From Sphingopyxis microcysteis (GTDB lineage Bacteria; Pseudomonadota; Alphaproteobacteria; Sphingomonadales; Sphingomonadaceae), in the NCBI RefSeq assembly GCF_012274265.1, contig NZ_JAANYY010000003.1, forward strand, positions 1 through 64,000: a DNA stretch of 64,000 nt, written 5' to 3'. This document shows, in pieces, positions 1 to 8,154 of the stretch (its first letter is position 1; each line of letters opens with the position of its first letter). The notes beneath the pieces are model-generated. The model did not search any database and was not told the DNA's origin. It saw nothing but the letters and a program-made list of their open reading frames with translations. Made by a program: the position numbers and the translations under genes.

Positions 1-60
1 CGGAAAATAGGGCTGAAGGCGGGCCATTTGCTCGTCCGTCAGCCAGAATAAATCGCTCAA
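1..60 (-). CDS. IS5-family transposase, N-terminal 20 residues (partial)
   Basis: Reading from position 60 toward 1, a TTG codon opens a frame that translates as SDLFWLTDEQMARLQPYFP after the start. This is the typical N-terminus of IS5/IS427-type transposases (helix-turn-helix part preceding the DDE domain). The rest lies outside the window, so integrity cannot be judged. A GGAG-like site (GAAGGAGCC on the minus strand) lies just upstream of the TTG. The identification rests on recognising the first 20 residues and on the neighbouring terminal repeat. Confidence 0.7.
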   Translation of the reverse strand, partial: MSDLFWLTDEQMARLQPYFP

Positions 61-123
61 ATTCAGGCTCCTTCACGGTCGCCTGAATCATAATCGCTAC
101 CGCAAATCAATGGGTCCTGACCC
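1..123 (-). mobile_element. IS5-family insertion sequence, one end only
   Basis: The left edge of the window holds one end of an insertion sequence that continues outside. The outer end reads inward from position 123 as GGGTCAGGACCC, a terminal inverted repeat style of the IS5 family (IS427-like group), and is followed inside by the start of a transposase gene. The bases just outside are CTAG-like (ccctagcc), which fits the TA-type target of this group. The other end, the target duplication and the transposase body cannot be seen. The end lies only 54 bases before the start of the CHAT gene, so it may have replaced or supplied that operon's upstream region. Confidence 0.7.
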
Positions 124-177
124 TAGCCACGATCGCGTCGGCATGGCGCCTCTGACCTTGTGTTTGGGGAATTGGTG

Positions 178-3100
178 ATGACCGTGCGACGTCTATTTTG
201 CTTGCCGATTCTGACCGCGCTCTGTGTCGCGTCGTCCGGAACCGCTCAGGCGCAGGTCACCGACCCAACTTTACGCGACAGTTTTTCGATCGGCGACCAA
301 GGCGGCTCGCTGTGCGCCGTCCAAGCGACGGTGCGCGACAACGTCATCGGCGGCATGTTCGATCGTGCCTGGGTGATCCTGTGCCGCGACGCCAGTCAGC
401 CGGTGGGATATGTCCGCATGCTGCGCGCCAGCCCCGACCAGGCGCTCGCCCGGATCGAACGCGGCCGCGCCGACAGCGTCATCTGCGCCGCCGACGGCAC
501 CTGCACGGTCAGGGACAGCAGCGTCGCGTGGCAAACGCGGGTCGAAACGGACGGAAACACCGCATACACGGTCGAAGGCTTTGCCGCCTATGCCGACGCA
601 CTGAATCTCGCGCTCGAATCGGTCCGTCAGCGCAGGGTCGTCCCCGGCGTGATCAAGGTTGCAACGACATCGGTCGGCGCCAACGACGGTTTCGCGCGCA
701 CGCTGGCCGGCGCCATCGACGTCGACAAGGCCTTGGCCGAGGGATATCGGCGCAACCACAGCGGCGATTATGCCGAAGCCGCCGAATTTTTCGAAACCCT
801 GTCGCGCCGCGCACAGGGGGACGAGGCCGCCGCCGACATCGACCCGACCGAATTCACCCTGAACCGCGCGCTGCAACGATCGAACCTCGGCGAATTTGGC
901 GAGGCGGAACGGCTGTTCGCCGAAGCCGAGGCGGTGCCAACCAGCGATCCCGTCCAGCTCCGCCTGCGCCGCAATTTCCGCGCCATTCATGCGCTGAACC
1001 AGCGCAATTACGACAGCGCGGCCGAACTGTTGCAGCAACCGATCGCGCCATTGACCAGCGCCGTCACGGTCGATGGCGCCAGCGTCACGCTGACCCCGGC
1101 GATCGTCGCCGGGGTGAACAGCGGCAGCAACGCCCGCGCCGTCCAGCAGGCATCGGACCGCGAACGGCTGACCCCGATCGAGCGTGCCCAGATCATCGAC
1201 GCGCAAGCGGTGCACCTGCTTGGCACCGTCGAGCGGCTGCGTGGCAATGGCGCCGCGGCCAAGACGGCGCAGCTCAAGGGGCTGACCGACGCGCTCGCGG
1301 TGCGCGAAGGCCGGGTCACCTCGATCGTCCGGCTGCGCTCGCAAATGCTGGGCGAGCTGGCGCTGGCCGAAGAGGCGCTCGGCGACATTGCCGCCGCCGA
1401 TGCGCGCTTTCTGGAATCGGTGAACGCGCTGGCGGTCGAATATCCCGAAACCAACGCGCTTGCCTCTGCCCGCGCGCGCTACGCCGCTTTCCTGACCCGC
1501 CACGAGCAGGACGACAAGGCGCTCGGTATCTATCGCGACGTTGTTGCCGCGCTTGCCGGATCGCAGCGCTCGACCACCGGCATGGCCAACATGATGGCAC
1601 CCTATTACCGGTTGCTCGCCAGCCGCGCTGCCACCGATGCCACCGCGGTCGGCGACTTTTTCGTCGCCAGCCAGTTGCAGGTCCGTCCCGGCGTCGCCGA
1701 CACCCAGGCGGTGCTGGCGCGCGAACTGTCCAGCGGCAGCGACGATGGCGCGCGGCTGTTCCGTCAGGCAACGACGCTGAACCGCGACATCGAGCGCGCC
1801 CGGATCGAGGATGCCCGGCTCGGCCAATTGCCGGTTTCGCCCGAAATCAATGCGCTGCGCGCCGACCTCAAGACCCAGATCGACAACCTGTCGTTCCAGC
1901 AGGCCGAAACGATCGTCGCGCTGAGCGCCTTCCCGCAATATCGCGTCGTCGCGCCGGGCAAGCTCGACCTTGTCGAACTGCAACAGGTGCTGCGCGCCGA
2001 CGAAGCCTATCTCAAAATGCTGGTGGTCGGCGATTCCGTCTATGCGATGCTGATCGAACCCGGTGGTGCCCAGCTCTGGAAATCCGACATCAGCGCGGCA
2101 GGGCTCGACACCGCGGTCGACGCGATCCGCTCGACGATCTCGATCGTCGAGAATGGCCGCCGCGTGACCTATCCGTTCGATGCGGCAACCGCGTACAAGC
2201 TCTATGGCCAGCTGTTCGGCCCGGTCGCCGCCAAGCTGCCCAGCGTTGCCCATCTGATCTTTGAACCCGATGGCGCGATGCTGCGACTGCCGATCAATCT
2301 GCTGATCACCGCCGATACGGGGCTGGCCGCTTACGAACAGCGACTGCTCGATCCCGATGCCGATCCGTTCGACATGCGCCAGGTCGCGTGGCTTGGGCGC
2401 ACCTCGCGGCCGAGCACCGCAGTATCGACCCTCGCTTTCCGCAACGCACGGCAGGCGGCGCCGTCGAAGGCCGCCAACCAATATTTCGGGCTGGGCCAGA
2501 ATTTGCCGGTCGACGGCACCACCCTGCCGTCGCTTGGTACCCGCGGCGCGGCGGGCAGCGCGATCGACAGCGACTGCCAGTGGGACATCGCGCAATGGGC
2601 GCGGCCGATTTCCGCCGACGAGCTCGTCACTGCGCGCAACGCCATGGGCGGCAACGCGGGGACGCTGCTGACCGGCGGCGCCTTCACCGACAGCGCGGTC
2701 AAGACGCGCACCGACCTCGATGACTATCGGATCATCCATTTCGCGACCCACGGCCTCGTCACCGCGCCGCGCCCCGCCTGCCCGGCGCGCCCCGCACTCG
2801 TCACCTCGTTCGGCGACGGTGATTCGGACGGGCTGCTGACCTTTCAGGAAATTTTCGACCTCAAGATCAATGCCGACCTGGTCATCCTGTCGGCGTGCGA
2901 CACCGCGGGCGCGGCATCGGTCGCGGCCACCCGCGAAGCGGGGCTGTCAGGCGGCGGCAACGCGCTCGACGGACTGGTACGCAGCTTCATCGGCGCCGGC
3001 GGGCGGTCGGTGATCGCCAGCCATTGGCCGGCCCCCGACGATTTCGACGCAACGAAGCGCCTGATCGGCGGTCTGTTCGGATCGGGTCAGGGTACCAGCG

Positions 3101-3276
3101 TCGCCGACGCCATGTGGGGCACGCAGCTGCGGCTGATGGACGATCAGCAGACGTCGCATCCTTATTATTGGGCGGGCTTTGCGATCATCGGTGACGGCGG
3201 CCAGCCGTTGCTGCACGGGACCACGGCCACTGCCGCCGCGCCCGCGCAGGAAGGTATCGGCCGCGCTGCCCGCTGA
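178..3276 (+). CDS. Exported TPR-CHAT domain protein (caspase-like)
   Basis: About 1032 residues. The ATG at 178 is preferred over an in-frame GTG at 160 because GGGGA lies 7-11 bases before it and it gives a clean signal peptide (basic MTVRR, hydrophobic core, cleavage after AQA near residue 25). Residues about 180-430 contain helical tetratricopeptide-like repeats. The C-terminal third is a CHAT domain (caspase HetF associated with TPRs) with the expected catalytic pair: His858 in IIHFATHG and Cys907 in LSACDTAG. CHAT proteins are clan CD cysteine proteases. Most described ones are cytoplasmic, so an export signal here is unusual. The next gene starts 4 bases after the stop, so this is the first gene of a likely operon with the cyclase and the two-partner secretion genes. 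A role in processing or quality control of the large exoprotein is an inference. Confidence 0.85.
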   Translation: MTVRRLFCLPILTALCVASSGTAQAQVTDPTLRDSFSIGDQGGSLCAVQATVRDNVIGGMFDRAWVILCRDASQPVGYVRMLRASPDQALARIERGRADSVICAADGTCTVRDSSVAWQTRVETDGNTAYTVEGFAAYADALNLALESVRQRRVVPGVIKVATTSVGANDGFARTLAGAIDVDKALAEGYRRNHSGDYAEAAEFFETLSRRAQGDEAAADIDPTEFTLNRALQRSNLGEFGEAERLFAEAEAVPTSDPVQLRLRRNFRAIHALNQRNYDSAAELLQQPIAPLTSAVTVDGASVTLTPAIVAGVNSGSNARAVQQASDRERLTPIERAQIIDAQAVHLLGTVERLRGNGAAAKTAQLKGLTDALAVREGRVTSIVRLRSQMLGELALAEEALGDIAAADARFLESVNALAVEYPETNALASARARYAAFLTRHEQDDKALGIYRDVVAALAGSQRSTTGMANMMAPYYRLLASRAATDATAVGDFFVASQLQVRPGVADTQAVLARELSSGSDDGARLFRQATTLNRDIERARIEDARLGQLPVSPEINALRADLKTQIDNLSFQQAETIVALSAFPQYRVVAPGKLDLVELQQVLRADEAYLKMLVVGDSVYAMLIEPGGAQLWKSDISAAGLDTAVDAIRSTISIVENGRRVTYPFDAATAYKLYGQLFGPVAAKLPSVAHLIFEPDGAMLRLPINLLITADTGLAAYEQRLLDPDADPFDMRQVAWLGRTSRPSTAVSTLAFRNARQAAPSKAANQYFGLGQNLPVDGTTLPSLGTRGAAGSAIDSDCQWDIAQWARPISADELVTARNAMGGNAGTLLTGGAFTDSAVKTRTDLDDYRIIHFATHGLVTAPRPACPARPALVTSFGDGDSDGLLTFQEIFDLKINADLVILSACDTAGAASVAATREAGLSGGGNALDGLVRSFIGAGGRSVIASHWPAPDDFDATKRLIGGLFGSGQGTSVADAMWGTQLRLMDDQQTSHPYYWAGFAIIGDGGQPLLHGTTATAAAPAQEGIGRAAR

Positions 3277-3280
3277 ACCC

Positions 3281-5371
3281 ATGCCCTTGCCCGAAGCCAG
3301 CCTCACCGCGGACAACCCGGTCGCGCCCGATGACCAGCGCCCCGCTGTGCCGCTGCGCAAGCAGGTGCGGCGTCTGGTCATGCAGCTTGGCCCGTCGCGC
3401 ATGGCGGCAACGATCGTCTTCCTGCTCGTCGCGATCCTGATCGCGCGCTTCAGCTGGCAGATGCCGTTGATCGATGCCGCCGAGCGGGCGCTGTACGACG
3501 CGCGCGCGACACTGATGGCGCCGCATGTCGAACAGGACAAACGCATCGTCCTGATCACCTATAATGATGAAACCCTGTTCAACACCGGCATCCGGTCACC
3601 GCTCGACCGCACCCTCCTTGCCAATGCGCTCGGCAATATCGACCAGATGGGGGCAAAAGCGATCGGCATCGATATCGCGTTCGATTCGCCCCGGCCCGAC
3701 GACGAGGTGCTGAAGACGCAGTTGCGCGCCATGACCACCCCGACCTGGCTCGCCTATGCCGAGCAGGCGAGTAATCCGAACACGATCTTTTACGAACAGC
3801 AGAAGTTTCTCGAAGCCTTCATCGCTGCGGTCGCGACCGACAAGACCAAACCGACCAGCGTGCTGTTTCGGACCGACGACGACAGCGTGATCCGCACCTG
3901 GCCCGACCGGCCCAAAAACCTGCCGCCGCTCATGTCCAACGCCATGGCGCCGGTCGATCCGGCCTTTGCGAATTTCCAGGGCAATATTCGTTTCCTGGTT
4001 CCCGCGCGCGCCGCCGCGGGACAGGAGGAGCCCGTTTTCGCCAATATCCCGATCGACACCTTTGCGATGCCGATGGACGCCGACATGCGCGCCGGGTTCG
4101 CCGAGCTGGTGAAAGACCGTTACGTCCTGATCGGCGGCGACATCATCGACAACGACCAGTTCAACACCCCGCTCAGCCGCTTTACCGATCCGATCACCGG
4201 CCAACACGAAACGATGATCGGGCTGGAAGTTCACGCGCACATGCTGGCGCAGCAGCTCGACAATGCGTGGTCACGGCCCCTGTCGGTTCCGGCGCTGTGG
4301 ATCCTGGCGATCCTGATCGTGCTGGCGGGCGGGCTGACCAGCCTGATCGACCTGCGCGCGCGCTGGGTCGCGCTCGCCTTTTTCGGGCAGATGGCGTTTT
4401 TTGTCGCCTTCCCCTTCTGGTTGCAGGGACGCGGGGTTGATACGACGACCCTGCCGACCTTTGGCTGGGCGATCGGTTGGCTGTTCGGCTATGCGGCGGT
4501 CGGCACGGCCGCGCGCACGATCGGGTCGCGCCAGCGCGCCTTTGCCCAGTCGGCGCTCGGCAAATATCTGCCCGCCGACGTCGCCGCGCAGATCATGCGC
4601 GATCCCGACCAACTGTCGCTGCACGGCGAACGGCGCAATATCTTCTGCGTGTTCACCGACCTCGAGGGCTTCACGAAACTCAGCCATGCGGTCACCCCGG
4701 AAACCGTCGCGCGGTTGCTGAACGAATATCTCGATCGCCTGTCCGACATCGTGCTGGAACATGGCGGCACGATCGACAAGTTCGTCGGCGACGCCGTCGT
4801 CGCCTTCTGGGGCGCACCGCTCAGCCGTCCCGACGACGGGCCAAAGGCCGCCGCTGCCGCGTTCGCAATGTATCAGGCGGGCGAGAAATATCGCGTCGAC
4901 CTGGCCGCCGAAGATGTGCCGCCGATCGGCATGACGCGCGTCGGGCTGCACGTCGGCGACGCGATCGTCGGCAATTTCGGCGGCGAAGGGCGTATCCAAT
5001 ATACCGCGCTCGGCGACAGCATGAACACTGCGGCACGGCTTGAAGCTGCGAACAAGAGCCTGAAGACGGGTGTCCTGATCTCCGCCGAAGCCGCGGCGCG
5101 ATCGGATCGCGACGATCTGATACCGATGGGGCGGGTGACGCTGCGCGGTCGTGCTCAGCCCGTCGATGTGCTGACCCCGCGCCCCGACCTTGCCCCCGAA
5201 CAGCGCGCGCGCATCGCGGCGCTTGTTGCCACGCACACCGCGGGCGACGAAAATGCCTATGTGACCTGTGCCACAGCAGCACAGGCCGAATTCGGTCAGG
5301 ATCCAGCCATAATGTTTCTGATAGAACGTCTGAACAATACGAAGAATGGAGAAAGCTATGTCCTTTCCTGA
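3281..5371 (+). CDS. CHASE2-domain class III adenylate cyclase
   Basis: About 696 residues. The ATG at 3281 follows the CHAT stop by four bases. One N-terminal membrane helix (near residues 38-60) precedes a periplasmic CHASE2 sensor domain (about 70-325). Three closely spaced membrane helices follow (about 330-410), then a cytoplasmic class III cyclase domain. Metal-binding aspartates are present: Asp460 in FTDLEGFTKLS and Asp504 in KFVGDAVVAFW. The YTALGDSMNTAARLE stretch carries the Asn and Arg expected to stabilise the transition state, so the domain looks active, with ATP the probable substrate. It would couple a periplasmic signal to cytoplasmic cAMP. Its place between the CHAT gene and the secretion genes suggests it senses the state of this exported system. 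The final 14 bases overlap the next gene. Confidence 0.9.
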   Translation: MPLPEASLTADNPVAPDDQRPAVPLRKQVRRLVMQLGPSRMAATIVFLLVAILIARFSWQMPLIDAAERALYDARATLMAPHVEQDKRIVLITYNDETLFNTGIRSPLDRTLLANALGNIDQMGAKAIGIDIAFDSPRPDDEVLKTQLRAMTTPTWLAYAEQASNPNTIFYEQQKFLEAFIAAVATDKTKPTSVLFRTDDDSVIRTWPDRPKNLPPLMSNAMAPVDPAFANFQGNIRFLVPARAAAGQEEPVFANIPIDTFAMPMDADMRAGFAELVKDRYVLIGGDIIDNDQFNTPLSRFTDPITGQHETMIGLEVHAHMLAQQLDNAWSRPLSVPALWILAILIVLAGGLTSLIDLRARWVALAFFGQMAFFVAFPFWLQGRGVDTTTLPTFGWAIGWLFGYAAVGTAARTIGSRQRAFAQSALGKYLPADVAAQIMRDPDQLSLHGERRNIFCVFTDLEGFTKLSHAVTPETVARLLNEYLDRLSDIVLEHGGTIDKFVGDAVVAFWGAPLSRPDDGPKAAAAAFAMYQAGEKYRVDLAAEDVPPIGMTRVGLHVGDAIVGNFGGEGRIQYTALGDSMNTAARLEAANKSLKTGVLISAEAAARSDRDDLIPMGRVTLRGRAQPVDVLTPRPDLAPEQRARIAALVATHTAGDENAYVTCATAAQAEFGQDPAIMFLIERLNNTKNGESYVLS

Positions 5372-6116
5372 TCTGCCAAAGGGCCGCCTTGCCCTCTCCG
5401 CCGCCGCGGCGATCATGGCGGTTGCGGTGGTCGGCAGCGCTGCCGCGCAATCGATGGTCGTCCGTTCGACCGGCCCGTCGGCGAGCAAATATCCGACGGG
5501 CGCCAAGCTGAAATCGGCCGACAAGCTGACCCTCGTTGCGGGCGACAAGGTTGTATTGATGCAGGCGGGCAAGACCCGCACCCTGTCCGGCCCCGGCACC
5601 TTTGGCGCCAGCGCTACGATCCAGACCAGCCAATCGATGAGCGGGACCGTGACGCGGATGCTGGCCAAGGGGCCGACGATGCGGTCGCGCGGCGGATTTT
5701 CCCGTGGCCCCGGCGACACTGCACCGGTCGAGGCGCGGGCGCCGAACCTGTGGCTGCTCGACTATCGCGAAGGCGGCACCTTCTGCGTCGCCAACCCGGC
5801 CACGTTGATGCTGTGGCGTCCCAACATGGAGGGCGACACCGCGCTGGAAATCGAAAGCGCGGGTAAAAAATCGACCGTCGCGATCGTCGATGGCGCCAAT
5901 TTCCGCAAATGGCCGACCGATGTGCTGCCGGTGCAATATGGCGTCGATTACCGGCTGTCGGGTGGCGGCCTCGCGGCGCCGGTGACGGTGCGCTTTACCG
6001 CGCTCGAAAACGCGCCCGACACGGTCGAAGGATCGGTCGATATGCTGATGGCAAAGGGCTGCACACCGCAGCTCAATCGGCTGGTCGACGCGATGTCGGA
6101 ATCTGAAGCAGGTTGA
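5358..6116 (+). CDS. Periplasmic protein of unknown function, FecR-like in part
   Basis: About 252 residues. The ATG at 5358 has GGAG ten bases upstream; an in-frame ATG at 5346 contains that ribosome site and is less likely. The protein starts with a signal peptide ending near AAAQS. The region after it (GAKLKSADKLTLVAGDKVVLM, then a short Gly/Thr-rich stretch) reads like the small beta-structured domain seen in FecR-type periplasmic proteins, but similarity is weak. Two Cys residues (in GGTFCVANPA and AKGCTPQ) could form a disulfide. It overlaps the cyclase stop by 14 bases, so the two are translationally coupled. It may be a periplasmic partner of the CHASE2 sensor; this is inferred from position only. 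Confidence 0.75.
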   Translation: MSFPDLPKGRLALSAAAAIMAVAVVGSAAAQSMVVRSTGPSASKYPTGAKLKSADKLTLVAGDKVVLMQAGKTRTLSGPGTFGASATIQTSQSMSGTVTRMLAKGPTMRSRGGFSRGPGDTAPVEARAPNLWLLDYREGGTFCVANPATLMLWRPNMEGDTALEIESAGKKSTVAIVDGANFRKWPTDVLPVQYGVDYRLSGGGLAAPVTVRFTALENAPDTVEGSVDMLMAKGCTPQLNRLVDAMSESEAG

Positions 6117-6303
6117 GGCAAACGGATTTGGCCGGGCATTGAACCCGGTCGAGCCATCTGATACAAAACGGGCGAAAATCTGCCGCTACAACCGGCAGAA
6201 CCTTTCCTTGGGTCGAACAATTCGCGCTGCCCGGCTTTGCGGCAGAGCCATATGAATTTCCGCACCGCGATTTCGCGGTCGCGTTCGTACTTAAGGGGTG
6301 GTG

Positions 6304-8124
6304 ATGACCAAGGGGGATGTGGGATATATTGCGCGCGGGCGGCCGAAACGGGCGGGGCTGCGGCGAACGCTGATCGGTTCGGCCGGACTGGTCGCGGCCG
6401 CGATGCCCGCCGCGACACTGGCGCAGGTCACCCCGCAGATCCCGACGCGCGAGGAAATCCAGCAGCCGACCCTTGCGCCGCTGACCCCGCCCAACGAACA
6501 GGTGGTGACCGCCGACGACGGCATCGAGCGCGCGCCCTGCCCGCTTGCCAACCCCGAATTCGCCAATGTCCGCATCACGCTGCGCGGGGTCGAATTTTCC
6601 AGTGTGGCGGGCATCGACGATGCCATGCTGGCGTCCAGCTGGTCGGATAAGGTCGGGCAGGATCTGCCGATTTCGGTCGTGTGCGACATCCGCGACCGCG
6701 CCGCGACGATGCTACGGTCGCAAGGTTATCTCGCTGCGGTCCGCGTGCCCCCGCAAACGATCGACGATGGCGTCGTACAGCTCGATATTCTGGCGGCGCG
6801 GATGTCGCGGATCGAGGTGCGCGGCGACGCCGGTGCCAACGAACCGCTGCTACAACGCTATCTGTCGCGCCTCGACGATCAGCCGGTGTTCAACATCATC
6901 GATGCCGAGCGCTATCTGCTGCTGGCGCGCGATATCCCGGGCATGGATGCGCGGCTGACGCTCCGTCCGGGCGGCGCCCCGGGCGAGGTCGTCGGCGAAG
7001 TCACCGTGGCGCGCACACCGGTGCTGTTCGATTTCAACGTGCAGAATTTCGGTTCGCGCGACGTCGGGCGCTGGGGCGGGGTGGCGCGCGTCCGCCTGGC
7101 CGGGCTGACCGGCATGGGCGATCTGACGACTGCCAGCTTCTATTCGACCCCCGATTTCGACGAGCAGCAGGTTGTCCAGCTGGCGCACGAGTTCCGCGTC
7201 GGCGGTGAAGGCTTACGGCTGGGCGCCAGCTACACTTACGCCTGGACGCGCCCCGACATCACGGCGTTCCCGATCAAGTCGAAAACCCAGGTCGTCAGCC
7301 TGTTTGCCTCCTATCCCGTCACGCTGACGCAGGCGCGGCGCTTGACCGTCGGCGGCGGGCTCGACCTGATCGATCAGGACATCGGGCTTGGCGGGGTGCC
7401 GATCAACCGCGACCGGCTGCGCGTCTTTAACCTGCGCGCCGACGCAAGTTGGATCGACCCGTCGTCGGTGGCGGGTCGCGGCGGCTTCAGTCCCAGCGAA
7501 CCGCGCTGGGCGCTTTCGACGTCGATCGAAGCGCGGCAGGGCGCCAGCTTCCTTGGCGCGAGCGACGATTGCGGTCCCGGCGGGGCAACCTGTTTCCTGC
7601 CCGGCGCGGTACCACTGACCCGCGTCGAGGGCAAACCCGACGCGTTTCTGCTGCGCGCCAATGCGCTCGCCGAATGGCGACCGCACAAATTATTCACCCT
7701 TTCGACCGCCCCGCGCGCGCAATGGTCGAACGATCCGCTACTCGCTTATGAGGAGTTTTCGGGCGGCAATTTCACCGTCGGGCGTGGGTTCGATCCCGGC
7801 ACGATCATCGGCGACAGCGGCATCGGCGTCGCGCTCGAGGCGCGCTACGGGTCGTTCGTCCCCGCCAATACCAAGGCGTTCGCGGTGCAGCCCTTCGCCT
7901 TTTTCGACGCCGCCTGGGTGTGGAACAAGGATACCGCATTCAACGGCCTCAATCCGCAGAAACTCTATTCCGCGGGCGGCGGGGTGCGCGTCGCCTATGG
8001 CGATGTCGCGCGGCTCGACGTGACGGTCGCGGCGCCGCTGAACCGCGGCGGATTCCTGGTCAAAAAGCCCGACCCGCGGCTGCTGGTGTCGCTGACCACC
8101 CAATTTGGCGTGAAGGCGCGCTGA
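6304..8124 (+). CDS. Two-partner secretion outer-membrane transporter (ShlB/FhaC/HecB family, TpsB)
   Basis: About 606 residues. The ATG at 6304 has AAGGGG 6-11 bases before it; two GTG codons lie just upstream. The N-terminus has a rather long signal peptide ending in TLAQV. Residues about 70-230 hold POTRA-type periplasmic domains (ITLRGVEFSSVAG, then a second one ending in VTVARTPVLFDFNVQNFG), and the rest is a 16-strand-type beta barrel with alternating aromatic residues. The conserved FhaC-type pattern VGRGFDPGTIIGDSGIG is present near residues 490-510. The protein moves its TpsA partner across the outer membrane; that partner is the next gene, only 30 bases downstream, which is the standard arrangement. 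Confidence 0.9.
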   Translation: MTKGDVGYIARGRPKRAGLRRTLIGSAGLVAAAMPAATLAQVTPQIPTREEIQQPTLAPLTPPNEQVVTADDGIERAPCPLANPEFANVRITLRGVEFSSVAGIDDAMLASSWSDKVGQDLPISVVCDIRDRAATMLRSQGYLAAVRVPPQTIDDGVVQLDILAARMSRIEVRGDAGANEPLLQRYLSRLDDQPVFNIIDAERYLLLARDIPGMDARLTLRPGGAPGEVVGEVTVARTPVLFDFNVQNFGSRDVGRWGGVARVRLAGLTGMGDLTTASFYSTPDFDEQQVVQLAHEFRVGGEGLRLGASYTYAWTRPDITAFPIKSKTQVVSLFASYPVTLTQARRLTVGGGLDLIDQDIGLGGVPINRDRLRVFNLRADASWIDPSSVAGRGGFSPSEPRWALSTSIEARQGASFLGASDDCGPGGATCFLPGAVPLTRVEGKPDAFLLRANALAEWRPHKLFTLSTAPRAQWSNDPLLAYEEFSGGNFTVGRGFDPGTIIGDSGIGVALEARYGSFVPANTKAFAVQPFAFFDAAWVWNKDTAFNGLNPQKLYSAGGGVRVAYGDVARLDVTVAAPLNRGGFLVKKPDPRLLVSLTTQFGVKAR

Positions 8125-8154
8125 CCCATGACGACGACATCGAGGACTACAGAC

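Noticed and set aside
271..2751. Minus-strand open frame of 826 residues
   Set aside because: Antisense to the CHAT gene, whose frame has catalytic motifs and a signal peptide.
6180..6198. Hairpin CTGCCG/CGGCAG before the TpsB gene as a terminator
   Set aside because: Six-base stem without a real T-run; too weak to call, though it could attenuate.
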